From positions 1 through 64,000 of the forward strand of contig JBJXHG010000004.1 in assembly GCA_046160865.1 (NCBI GenBank): 64,000 nucleotides of DNA, read 5' to 3'. How positions within the stretch are numbered: position 1 is the first letter of the stretch; each line of letters opens with the position of its first letter. This DNA is from JBJXHG01 sp046160865. Lineage in GTDB: Bacteria > Planctomycetota > UBA1135 > GCA-002686595. Below are positions 42,823 through 51,217 of this stretch, piece after piece. The position numbers were made by a program, and so were the translations under genes. A model generated the notes under the pieces. It saw only the letters and a program-made list of their open reading frames with translations. It did not search any database and had not been told where the DNA came from.

Positions 42823-44290
42823 TCTTCACGCGCCGCGTGACGCGCCGGTAGGCCTTGATGTAGTTGCGCGCGGTCGCTTGCCACGAAAAGTCCTGCTTGA
42901 GCGCGCGCAACACGATCGTCTTCCAGTCCGTGTTCTCCTTGTAGAACTTGCGCGCGACGTCGAGTCCTTCGATGAGGCCCTCGCCGCTGTAGTTGCGGAA
43001 CATGAAGCCGGTCGCGTGCTTCGGATCCTTCTCGACGTCGACGACCGTGTCGTCGAGACCGCTGCTCGCGTAGATCAACGGCAGTGCGCCGTAGCGCATG
43101 CCGATCGCGCACAGCGCGTTGGAGGAATGGTAGTGCGACGGTTGGATCAAGAGATCCGCGCCGCCGAGCAGCGTGTGCGCCGAGTTCGCGTTGTAGCCCT
43201 CGATGAGGCGGCAGCGTCCGGCGAAGGTGCCCTCCATCGTCTTCACGCGCTCGATCATCTCGGGCCGGCCGGTGCCCATGATCACGACCTCGACGCTGCG
43301 CTCGAGCACCGAAGTCATCACCTCGGCGAGGATGTCGAACCCGCCGTCCGCGTCCAATCGGCCGATCACCGCCGCGAGCAAGATGCGCGCTCCGTTGTCC
43401 AAGCCGAGCGCGGTCTGCAGCGCCGTCTTGCACTTGCGCTTGCCGTTGAGCTCCTTGTCCTTGGCCGAGAACGTCTGCGGGAGCAGCGAGTCGTTGCTCG
43501 GATCCCACGCGCGGTAGTCGATGCCGTTCGTGATGCCGATGAGCTCTTTGTGGCGGCGACGGAACGTGTCTTCCAGTCCGTAGCCGCGATCGATCTCCTG
43601 GATGCGCTGCGCGTGGCTCGGCGAGTGCGTGCCGAGGATCGTCGCGTACTCCGCGCCCGCCTTCAGGTAGTTGACCTTGCCCGCGAGCTCCAAGCCCTGC
43701 ACGTACTGGAACACGCCGCGCGGCAAGCCGATGTGCGGGAGGATCTCGCGCTCGAACGTGCCCTGCATGGCGAGGTTGTGGATCGAGAAGAACGTGCCGG
43801 CCTTGCTCGCCGGGTGATCGGGGTTCTTCGCCGCGTACTCGAACTCACGGAACACGGGCACGAGCCCCGTCGTCCAGTCGACGCAATGCAGAACGTCCGG
43901 CTCGAACCCGAGGAGCGGCAGGCTCTCGAGCACGGCGCGCGCGAAGATCGCGTAGCGGCGCCAGTTGTCGGGGTAGGGTCCCTCCTCGTCACCGTACGGA
44001 TGGCGCCCGCGGAAGAACTGCGGGTGGTCGAACAGGACGACCGGCAGGTCGCCGAGCAGACCTTGGTGAACGGTCAGGGTCTGCCGATGCGTGCCGTCTT
44101 TGACGCGCACTTCGCCGACGACCTTGAGCTCCGCGAGCGCGGCCGTGTTCAGCTCGAGCGCGAACGGCAAGAACACGCGCACGTCGGCACCTTCTTGACG
44201 GAGGGTGCGAGCGAGCGACTCCGAGATCTCCGCAACGCTGGTGCGGCGAACCAGGGACTGCAGTTCCGGGGTGACGAAAGCGATTTTCAA
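42803..44290 (-). CDS. Glycogen-synthase-like GT5 glycosyltransferase with altered catalytic motifs
   Basis: A 495-aa protein of GT5 glycogen/starch-synthase fold (MKIAFVTPEL start; DVLHCVDWTTGLVP; SIHNLAMQG; ITNGIDYRAWDPSND). Three landmark motifs differ: KTGGL, which binds ADP-glucose, reads RTSVA (16-20); the catalytic Lys site in 'RLxxQKG' reads RLDADGGFD (311-319), losing the Lys; and the EPCGL site of the catalytic Glu reads QPSHYHSS (383-390), with Glu replaced by Gln. So donor use or catalysis must differ, or it is inactive. First gene of the operon. A Gly-rich, T-poor 800-bp region with palindromes lies upstream. Confidence 0.82.
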   Translation of the reverse strand: MKIAFVTPELQSLVRRTSVAEISESLARTLRQEGADVRVFLPFALELNTAALAELKVVGEVRVKDGTHRQTLTVHQGLLGDLPVVLFDHPQFFRGRHPYGDEEGPYPDNWRRYAIFARAVLESLPLLGFEPDVLHCVDWTTGLVPVFREFEYAAKNPDHPASKAGTFFSIHNLAMQGTFEREILPHIGLPRGVFQYVQGLELAGKVNYLKAGAEYATILGTHSPSHAQRIQEIDRGYGLEDTFRRRHKELIGITNGIDYRAWDPSNDSLLPQTFSAKDKELNGKRKCKTALQTALGLDNGARILLAAVIGRLDADGGFDILAEVMTSVLERSVEVVIMGTGRPEMIERVKTMEGTFAGRCRLIEGYNANSAHTLLGGADLLIQPSHYHSSNALCAIGMRYGALPLIYASSGLDDTVVDVEKDPKHATGFMFRNYSGEGLIEGLDVARKFYKENTDWKTIVLRALKQDFSWQATARNYIKAYRRVTRRVKSASVDD

Positions 44291-44603
44291 TGGCGTCGGA
44301 CGCCGGCTAGGGCCGGCGCCGCTCGTCGGCGGTCCGTGGACACAGGCGATCGAGGCAGAGTTCGAGTGCTCGCGCGGTGCCCCCGCGGGGGGGCGGCTGT
44401 GACTCCGTCGTACCGGATGCCGAGAACGGCAACCAAGCTAGAAAAGTCCTGCTGCAATCCCCAAAGGAGCTTTGAGTCAACGATCCAAATTGTTGTGGTG
44501 AAGTGGCTTGTGTCTTGGAATTCGTGGCAGGATCGGGCGCCGACCCGACGGGTGCGTGCCCGATCCCGCATTTCTCACCACGCCCTGACGCAGTCGCGTG
44601 CGC
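44291..44603. other. Gene-free stretch, left part of the palindrome-rich region
   Basis: This is the first ~310 bp of the gene-free 44291-45086. No reading frame looks real. A small GC stem (44379-44394, GCCCCC/GGGGGC) lies about 90 bp upstream of the GT5 gene, where its promoter and leader should be. At 44566-44580 a header CCGCATTTCTCACCA matches the end of the palindromic element at 44881. Confidence 0.5.
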
Positions 44604-44832
44604 AGCGCGCCAATCGACGGGGACCCGTTGCATTCGCTCGCGCTCGACTGGACCTGTGCGGATTCCCGTCGGCGCTCGAGCGCTTCGGCGCGGACGCGAC
44701 AGGCGCTCCCCGCTGACTTGATGTCGGACCGAACGCTCTCGCATCCGCGCGACAGCAGTTCGTGACCACAAGCCAGATTCACGACACAGCGAGCGCAAGC
44801 AACTGCAACGGGTCCCCGCCGATCAACGCGCT
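44604..44832. repeat. Large imperfect palindrome (element C)
   Basis: Left arm 44604-44646 and right arm 44790-44832 are reverse complements at 36 of 43 positions, including an exact 15-bp block CGGGGACCCGTTGCA (44618-44632) and TGCAACGGGTCCCCG (44804-44818). The 143-bp centre has only weak symmetry. It differs in sequence from elements A and B except for the shared header at 44566-44580. Could be an element bounded by inverted repeats or a structured RNA. Confidence 0.7.
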
Positions 44833-44880
44833 CCGCGTGCAAGGCACGCTGCTAGAATTCGCCGCCTCTCGCGGCCTAGC

Positions 44881-45051
44881 CCGCATCTCTCACCACATCC
44901 TGCTGCGTTCGCGCCAACTCGCACGGAGCGGCGTTGTTGGATCCGAATCGATCCTCGCTGACCTCACGGGTCAGGCGCGGTCGATTCCGATGCAACGCCT
45001 TGCTCCGCACGAGTTGGCACGACCTTGCGACGGACGTGGTGAGAGATGCGG
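44881..45051. repeat. Dispersed palindromic element, copy B
   Basis: A 171-bp imperfect palindrome. CCGCATCTCTCACCAC (44881-44896) pairs with GTGGTGAGAGATGCGG (45036-45051); CTGACC (44958-44963) pairs with GGTCAG (44969-44974) around TCACG; an inner GGCGTTG pairs with CAACGCC. The symmetry axis found from the inner stem predicts the outer ends exactly. Nearly the same sequence, inverted, lies at 10259-10430, where the matching central stem is kept with one wobble pair. It ends 35 bp before the gene at 45087. Confidence 0.85.
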
Positions 45052-45086
45052 GCCAACCCGCCGCGCTCGAGCACGGAGCAGCACGC

Positions 45087-45725
45087 ATGTCGGGACCTGT
45101 CACGCTCGCCGACGCGAGCCTCGCGGACTTTGCCGGGCAATTGGCCGCACGCACGCCGACTCCGGGCGGAGGCAGCGTCGCGGCGCATCTCGCCGCGCTC
45201 GGGGCCGCGCTCGCGGCGATGGCGTGCCGTTTCACGTCCGGTGCGAAGTACGCGAGTTGCGAGAGCGCGATGGCCGAGCGCGCCGAGCGCCTCGACGCGT
45301 TGCGCGTCACGGCGACCGGCTTGATCGACACCGACAGCGCGGCGTACGACGCGGTGAGCGCGGCGATGAAGCTGCCGAAAGGCACGGACGCGGAGAAAGC
45401 GGCGCGGACGCGCGCCGTGCAGCAAGCGCTCCGCGGCGCGCTCGAGGTTCCGTTCCGAACCCTGGAAACCGCGGTCGCCGCGTTGCGCCTGACGGCGGCC
45501 GCGGCGCCCGACGTCAATCCGAACTTGGCGAGCGACTGCGCGACCGCGGGCTATTGCCTGTGGAGCGCCGCCGAGAGTGCGCGCATGAACGTGCGCATCA
45601 ACGCCGCGTCGATCCAGGACCCGGAGTACGTCGAAAAACGAAGCGCGGCGACGCGCGAGCTCGAGCGCGAAGCGCGCGCGCACTTCGAGACCGTGCGCGA
45701 CGCGATGGAAGCGAAGCTCGCCTGA
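45087..45725 (+). CDS. Cyclodeaminase/cyclohydrolase family protein
   Basis: A 212-aa all-helical protein of the formiminotransferase-cyclodeaminase C-domain family, with the family's start pattern TPTPGGGSVAAHLAALGAAL followed by AMACRFT. Free-standing members act as methenyltetrahydrofolate cyclohydrolases (FchA) or formimidoyl-THF cyclodeaminases in one-carbon metabolism. ATG 45087 fits the family start. The palindromic element B ends 35 bp upstream; the mutase gene follows 27 bp downstream. Confidence 0.88.
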   Translation: MSGPVTLADASLADFAGQLAARTPTPGGGSVAAHLAALGAALAAMACRFTSGAKYASCESAMAERAERLDALRVTATGLIDTDSAAYDAVSAAMKLPKGTDAEKAARTRAVQQALRGALEVPFRTLETAVAALRLTAAAAPDVNPNLASDCATAGYCLWSAAESARMNVRINAASIQDPEYVEKRSAATRELEREARAHFETVRDAMEAKLA

Positions 45726-45752
45726 CGTCGGCGCGCATTGGGAGTAGGAACC

Positions 45753-46502
45753 ATGCATCGACTCGTGCTGCTGCGCCATGGCGAGAGCGTTTGGAATCGC
45801 GAGAACCGCTTCACCGGCTGGCGCGATGTACCGCTCTCCGAGAAGGGCGTCGAAGAGGCGCGCCGTGCGGGCGACCGCATGCGCGACGCGGGACTGACGT
45901 TCGACGTCGCGTACACGTCGCTCCTCAAGCGCGCGATCAAGACGCTCTGGCTCGCGCTCGAGCAAATGGACCTGATGTGGGTTCCGGTCGTGCGCGAGTG
46001 GCGTTGGAACGAGCGGCACTACGGCGCGCTGACGGGGCTCGACAAGTCGGAGACCGCCGCGCGCCACGGCGAGGAGCAAGTGCTCGTGTGGCGGCGCGCG
46101 TACGACATTCCGCCGCCCGCGTACGCGCCCGGTGACCCGGACAATCCGTCGTCGGATCGCCGCTACGCGCAGCTCTCGGCCGCGCAGCGGCCGCTCTCCG
46201 AGTCGCTCGCGGACACGGTGGCGCGCGTCGTGCCGTGTTGGAACGAAGCGGTCGCGCCGCGCGTACGCGCGGGCGAGAACGTGCTCATCGCCGCGCACGG
46301 CAACAGTCTGCGCGCGCTCGTGAAGCACCTCGACTCCATCCCGGACGACAAGATCGTGTCGCTGAACATCCCGACGGGGATTCCGCTCGTGTACGAGCTC
46401 GACGCGGCGTTGAAGCCGCTGCGCAACTACTACCTCGCGAGCGATGCGGAGATCGCCGCCGCGCAGCACGCGGTCGCAGCGCAAGGCAAAGCGAAGCGCT
46501 GA
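45753..46502 (+). CDS. gpmA: 2,3-bisphosphoglycerate-dependent phosphoglycerate mutase
   Basis: A 249-aa enzyme, the family's usual length. The phosphohistidine motif LRHGESVWNRENRFTGW, the catalytic Glu in WRWNERHYGALTGLDKSETA, and 'IAAHGNSLRALVKHLD' with the second His are all present. It interconverts 2- and 3-phosphoglycerate in glycolysis. Preceded by a strong GGAGTAGGA ribosome site. The shorter GpmA C-terminus with 'AEIAAAQHAVA' is normal. Confidence 0.95.
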   Translation: MHRLVLLRHGESVWNRENRFTGWRDVPLSEKGVEEARRAGDRMRDAGLTFDVAYTSLLKRAIKTLWLALEQMDLMWVPVVREWRWNERHYGALTGLDKSETAARHGEEQVLVWRRAYDIPPPAYAPGDPDNPSSDRRYAQLSAAQRPLSESLADTVARVVPCWNEAVAPRVRAGENVLIAAHGNSLRALVKHLDSIPDDKIVSLNIPTGIPLVYELDAALKPLRNYYLASDAEIAAAQHAVAAQGKAKR

Positions 46503-46604
46503 AGCGCCGCCGCTTCCGGGATGGAATCGACAGATTCGCCCGGTCGTGCCAGGATCCAGCGCGAGAGCGAGGCCAGGGCGCAGGCCCGATTCAGGAGTCG
46601 ATCC

Positions 46605-48296
46605 ATGAAGTGTCCGATGCTTTCGAGCGCTGCAGTCGCTTTCGCGTGCTTCGCTTTCGAGACGCCGTGCGAAGCGCAGTGTCTGAGCTGGTCCGACGAT
46701 CTCTCGTTGAACGTGACGAAAGGCGGTGGCGTGCTGGCGCTTTCGGCCTACGACGATGGCAGCGGACGTGCTCTCTATGCCGGGGGAAACTTCAAAGCGC
46801 AGTACGGAGCGCCGGCGGACTACATCGTGCGGCGCACGGGAGCGACCTGGTCGGCGGTTGGCGGCGGCACGGACAATCTCGTCGCCGCTCTCGAGGTCTT
46901 CGATGACGGCAACGGCGCCGCGTTGTACGCCGGTGGATGGTTCATCCACGCTGGCGGCGTGACGGTCAATCGCATCGCGAAGTGGGACGGTTCCACGTGG
47001 TCGGCGCTCGGCGTCGGAGTCGGGAACGGCGAGGTGAACGCGCTGGCGGCCTTCGATGACGGCACGGGACCCGCGCTTTATGTCGGTGGCAACTTCGATC
47101 AAGCCGACGGTGCGCCGAGCGAGTGCATCGCGAAGTGGGACGGAACGAGCTGGTCGACGCTACCCGCGATTCCGGGCATCGGCACGTCGGGGGCGGCCGT
47201 CGTGCGCACGCTCGAGGTGCTCGACCTCGGCGCCGGCCCGGCGTTGTACGCCGGCGGCCGGCTCAACACGTTCGACCCCGACGCGATCGCGCGCTGGGAC
47301 GGCACGACGTGGACGTTCATCGGATCGCCGATCTCGGGCAGCGTGTACGCGCTGGCGGCGTTCGACGACGGATTCGGACCCGCGCTGTACGCCGGCGGCA
47401 TTTTCGACGTCTTCGACTCGCCATTGGTGAGCAACTTCGCGAAGTGGAACGGCTTCGTATGGTCGAAGCCCGATCCCGCCATCGACTTCAACGGCGGGGT
47501 GTACGCGCTCGAGGTGCTCGACCATGTGCAGGGTCCGAACCTTTACCTCGGAGGCAACTTCGGCGCGGTCGGCATCATTCCGCCGACATACAGCGTCGCG
47601 CGATTCAACGGTCAGCTGCTGTCGGGTCTGCTCGGCGGGACGGAGAGCAACGGATACGTGAACGCGCTGCTCGCGTTCGACGTCGACACGAATGGCACGG
47701 AGGACCTCGTCGTCGGCGGCAGTTTCGATCAGGCCGGATCGACCTCGTCCTCACGGCTCGCCACGTGGCGCGGCTGCGGCGCCGGAACTGTGATCGGACA
47801 GCCGTTCTGCACGCCGGGCCAAGCCGGCGTCGCGAACTGTCCGTGTGCGCCGCCGGACCTCGTGCCGAGTCCGCAGTCGACTCCGGATCGCGGCTGCGCC
47901 AACTCGTTCAATTGGAATGGCGCGAACATCGCGGCGAGCGGCGCGACTGCGCCCGATTCGCTGCGCCTCTCCGCGAACGTCGGCCCGAGCTATGCCGGCT
48001 TCGCGTTCCTCGTCAAAGGCAACGCCGTCGTCGCGCCGGGCTTCGTGAACGGTGACGGCATTCGCTGCACGAGCGGACAGCTCGTGCGCTTCGGCGGGCA
48101 CAACGCGAGCTCGAACGGCAATCCGGATGGCCGTTGGATCTATCCGAACACCGCGCAGACGATGGCGATCTCGATTGCTACCGCGCAGGCGCCGGGCGAG
48201 ACGGCGTACTACCAGCTCTACTACCGCAATGCGGCCGCCGGCTTCTGCAGCCCGGGGACGATCAACTTCAGCGGCGGTCTCTCCGTCGATTGGTGA
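46605..48296 (+). CDS. Secreted repeat (propeller-like) protein with conserved Cys-containing C-terminal domain
   Basis: A 563-aa protein from ATG 46605 (AGGAG eight bases upstream) with a signal peptide ending CEAQ. Residues ~30-390 are about eight copies of a ~48-residue unit of the form 'ALAAFDDGTGPALYVGGNF...A...IAKWDGTxWS', a propeller-like repeat. The last ~150 residues hold the same C-terminal domain as the protein at 14146-15951 (NCPCAPPDLVP... YYRNAAAGFCSPGT... VDW). Surface-exposed role is likely. The stop overlaps the opposing solute-binding gene by 29 bp. Confidence 0.83.
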   Translation: MKCPMLSSAAVAFACFAFETPCEAQCLSWSDDLSLNVTKGGGVLALSAYDDGSGRALYAGGNFKAQYGAPADYIVRRTGATWSAVGGGTDNLVAALEVFDDGNGAALYAGGWFIHAGGVTVNRIAKWDGSTWSALGVGVGNGEVNALAAFDDGTGPALYVGGNFDQADGAPSECIAKWDGTSWSTLPAIPGIGTSGAAVVRTLEVLDLGAGPALYAGGRLNTFDPDAIARWDGTTWTFIGSPISGSVYALAAFDDGFGPALYAGGIFDVFDSPLVSNFAKWNGFVWSKPDPAIDFNGGVYALEVLDHVQGPNLYLGGNFGAVGIIPPTYSVARFNGQLLSGLLGGTESNGYVNALLAFDVDTNGTEDLVVGGSFDQAGSTSSSRLATWRGCGAGTVIGQPFCTPGQAGVANCPCAPPDLVPSPQSTPDRGCANSFNWNGANIAASGATAPDSLRLSANVGPSYAGFAFLVKGNAVVAPGFVNGDGIRCTSGQLVRFGGHNASSNGNPDGRWIYPNTAQTMAISIATAQAPGETAYYQLYYRNAAAGFCSPGTINFSGGLSVDW

Positions 48297-49845
48297 GGTC
48301 GGCGCTCTTCACGGCTGCTGGACCAAAGTTCGCGCGCGCGATCGACGCGGCGTCGATGCGGTACAGATCGTGGTCGAGCACCGGCGGCGGCAAGTCCGCG
48401 CGCAGCACGGCGAACCGTCGCGGCGCGTAGAGCGGCACGAGCAGCGCGGCCTCGTCGATGCGCTCTTGGATTGCGCCGTAGATGCGCGCGCGGCGGTCCT
48501 CGTCCCATTCACGCTGCGCTGCGATGACGAGCTCCGTCATGCGCACATCGCGTCCCCAAATCGATGGCGTTGCGGCGGCCCTGCGGCTCGACGGCGGACC
48601 GAAGCGCGCGCCCAAACTGATGTCGGGATCGTAGGGGACGCCCCAGGTGCTCTCGATGCGCATGTCGAACGCGCCGGACTCGACGGCTCGAACGAACGCT
48701 TCGCCGCGCAGCAGCACGACTTCGGTCGAGAGGTTTGCGCGGCGCAGCTGCATCGCGATCGCGCGTGCGAGCGCGGGCTCGAAGTCGCTGTCCGCACGCG
48801 CGAGCAGTCGCAGTGCCGGGCGCACGATCTCCTTCGGCCGCGGCGGATCGACGCGCGTCGTCGACGCGGGCCAGATCGCGATCGACGGCGCGGAGTACGA
48901 GAGGCTCGGGTCCGCATGGCCGAGCTCGACCTGCTGCACGAGTTCCTGGCGGTCGATCGCGCCGCGAATCGTCTTGCGCAGCGTCTCGTCCGCGCACGCG
49001 CCGCTCTCGGTGCGAAAGCCGAGCGAAATGAGGCACGAGCCGGGCGATTCGAGCACGCGGAGCTTCGGGTTCGCACGCAGTTCGTCGATGCGCGCACGTG
49101 GGATGCGCTCGCGCCAGCCATCGACGACGACGTCGATACGACCGGCGAGCAACTCGTCGATCGGCACATCCGCTGCCTCGTTCCCGAATCGCACGAGATC
49201 GACGCGCGACACGGCGCGCCCAACCTGGCCCGGTATCTGGCTGAGCGCGTAGTGCAGCACCTTGCCGTCCTCGCTCATCCCTTCCCATGCGAATGGCCCG
49301 CTGCCCACTGGCTTCACGAAGTTGCCTTCGAAGTCGAGCGTCGCCGGCGCTCGGATCGCGCACGGGTTGATCGCGCACAGCTCGGGGAGCAGCGCGTGCG
49401 GCTCGTCCATGACGATGCGCAGCGTGCGAGCGCCTTCGACGCGCACGCGCTGGATCCTCTGGTTGCACGAGAGCCAGTCGTGCTCGGGCAGCCCGACCCA
49501 GCGGCGGAAATGCTCCTGCACGGCTTCGGCGGTGACCGGCGAGCCGTCGTGGAAGCGCGCGTCCGCGCGCAGCTCGAGCACGCACTCCTGGCCTTCGTTC
49601 TCGAACCGCCAGCTCTTCGCGAGCGCAGGTGCGATGCGGCCGTTCTCGTCGCGCCGCACGAGCGTCTCGTACACGAAGGTCTTCGGCTCGAAGCCGCCCT
49701 TGTAAGAGAGCGACGAGATCTCGCGCATGGCTCCGCTCGATCGGACCGCGATGCGCAACGGTCGCGGCACGTCGACTTCAGGCGACGGCGTCGTACAGCT
49801 CGGCAGCCAGCCAAGGCTTGCGACCACGAACGGACGCACACGCAC
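48268..49845 (-). CDS. Peptide-type (SBP_bac_5) solute-binding lipoprotein
   Basis: A 525-aa protein from GTG 49845. It has a short signal with lipobox LPSC. The SBP_bac_5 pattern is clear: 'YETLVRRDENGRIAPALAKSW', then 'RADARFHDGSPVTAEAVQEHF', the pattern of dipeptide/oligopeptide-binding proteins such as DppA/OppA. No permease or ATPase for it is in the window. The C-terminus overlaps the end of the convergent gene by 29 bp. It may instead be an orphan sensor. Confidence 0.85.
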   Translation of the reverse strand: MRVRPFVVASLGWLPSCTTPSPEVDVPRPLRIAVRSSGAMREISSLSYKGGFEPKTFVYETLVRRDENGRIAPALAKSWRFENEGQECVLELRADARFHDGSPVTAEAVQEHFRRWVGLPEHDWLSCNQRIQRVRVEGARTLRIVMDEPHALLPELCAINPCAIRAPATLDFEGNFVKPVGSGPFAWEGMSEDGKVLHYALSQIPGQVGRAVSRVDLVRFGNEAADVPIDELLAGRIDVVVDGWRERIPRARIDELRANPKLRVLESPGSCLISLGFRTESGACADETLRKTIRGAIDRQELVQQVELGHADPSLSYSAPSIAIWPASTTRVDPPRPKEIVRPALRLLARADSDFEPALARAIAMQLRRANLSTEVVLLRGEAFVRAVESGAFDMRIESTWGVPYDPDISLGARFGPPSSRRAAATPSIWGRDVRMTELVIAAQREWDEDRRARIYGAIQERIDEAALLVPLYAPRRFAVLRADLPPPVLDHDLYRIDAASIARANFGPAAVKSADLTNRRRDRR

Positions 49846-49946
49846 GAAGAGACCAAACGAGCGCGCGGCGCCGTGTGCTCGGCGCCGCGGCAACGTCCCG
49901 CTGGAATCGCCATCGCTGCGGCGCGGACGCGCGGGACGGACAGACG

Positions 49947-51194
49947 TCACGGATCGATCGTCACCGAAACGGGGTTCGACGTCAGCACGTTGCCGCTGGA
50001 CGGATCGGTGAAGAAGGCTTGGTAGTACACGCGCTTGCCGAGCGGGAGGTCGAGCGACGGCTGTTGCGCGTACGGCACCATCAGCCGCAGCTCGGCCCCG
50101 ATGTGGAAGCCGGGCGCCACGAGCGGTGTCTGCGCGAGCGGCGACGTCGGCGGATCGAGTCGGAGCGCGAAGCCGAGCTTCGGCGCAGCCGTCGCGATCG
50201 ATGCGTCGGCACGCAAGAGCAGCACGTCGCCCGGGCGCAGGAACGCATCGTTGGCGGCGAACGCGCGGCCCGGTCGCACGGACAAGTGCGGATCGATGCC
50301 GAGCCGCGTCGGCGTGCCGAGCGCGTAGTCGCTGCCCGCCGGGCTGCCCGCTCCGCCAGCGACGGTCGCGACGCCGACTTGGATCGCACCGACGAGACGC
50401 ACACCTGCGCCACCGAAGCCGGTGCCAGACGCGTTGCCGCCGCGCACCTGACTTTGGCCGGCGAGACGTAGGTTCACCGCTCCCGAACCGAAGCCGACGT
50501 CGACGCCGTGTCCGCCGTGCCGGTAGATGCCGCTCGAGCCCGGCTCGCCCGCTCCGCCCGTGAGGTGAGATCCCGAAACGCGCACGGTCGAGTTGCCGCC
50601 GATGCGCAGCGCGACGCCCGCCGGCGTTCCCTCGCTCGACGATGCCGGGGCGGCGACGATGCGCGTGTCGACGATGTCGGCCGTGCCGCCGCCGAAGTCG
50701 ATCGCCGCGTTCATGAAACCCTCGCCGGGATCCGTCTCGATGCGGCAGTTGTCCATCAACAGGTAGAAGCCGCCGTCTCCGTGCAAGAAGATGCCGCCGC
50801 ACGAGATGACGCTGCTCATCGCGAGCGTGCCGTGCGGCAGCTCGTTGCCCGAGATGCCGTGCCCGTTGTCGGGCTCGAAGTTGCACACGGACAAGTTCTC
50901 GAGTCCTGTGTCGTAGCCGATGTTCGGGATCGAGACGTGGTAGTCGACGCGCTCGATGAGCACCTGGCTCGGATCGGTGCCGAGGCCGATGACCTCCACA
51001 CCGTGCGTGAACTGGAACGGCGGATACGCGCCGGGTTTCACGAGGATGCGATCGCCTGGCGTGACCAGTGCCATCGCCTGATCGATCCGCGTGTAGACGC
51101 TCGTCGCACCGGTTGCGTCGACGATCCAATCGGTGGCCTGTGCGCCGCCCGTGAACGCGGCGGCGAAGATCGTTGCAAGCAGGGTTCGTTTCAT
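49947..51194 (-). CDS. Secreted right-handed beta-helix protein
   Basis: A 415-aa protein from ATG 51194 with signal MKRTLLATIFAAAFTGGAQA. Residues ~22-300 are Gly/Asn/Asp-rich short beta-strands of the parallel beta-helix type (RIDQAMALVTPGDRILVKPG opens it, as in periplasmic copper-binding/DUF1565-like helices). Residues ~300-415 are another beta-sandwich ending VSVTIDP. It has no catalytic residues I can point to; a polysaccharide-binding or adhesin-like role is possible. It is followed 101 bp downstream by the solute-binding lipoprotein and preceded by the protein at 51218. Confidence 0.75.
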   Translation of the reverse strand: MKRTLLATIFAAAFTGGAQATDWIVDATGATSVYTRIDQAMALVTPGDRILVKPGAYPPFQFTHGVEVIGLGTDPSQVLIERVDYHVSIPNIGYDTGLENLSVCNFEPDNGHGISGNELPHGTLAMSSVISCGGIFLHGDGGFYLLMDNCRIETDPGEGFMNAAIDFGGGTADIVDTRIVAAPASSSEGTPAGVALRIGGNSTVRVSGSHLTGGAGEPGSSGIYRHGGHGVDVGFGSGAVNLRLAGQSQVRGGNASGTGFGGAGVRLVGAIQVGVATVAGGAGSPAGSDYALGTPTRLGIDPHLSVRPGRAFAANDAFLRPGDVLLLRADASIATAAPKLGFALRLDPPTSPLAQTPLVAPGFHIGAELRLMVPYAQQPSLDLPLGKRVYYQAFFTDPSSGNVLTSNPVSVTIDP

Positions 51195-51217
51195 CGTGGT
51201 GGGTCCAGATTGGAAGC

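Noticed and set aside
44477..44842. 121-aa minus frame in the palindrome region
   Set aside because: Its protein is just the palindrome read through; the mirror frame gives a similar peptide from the other arm, so no gene is needed.
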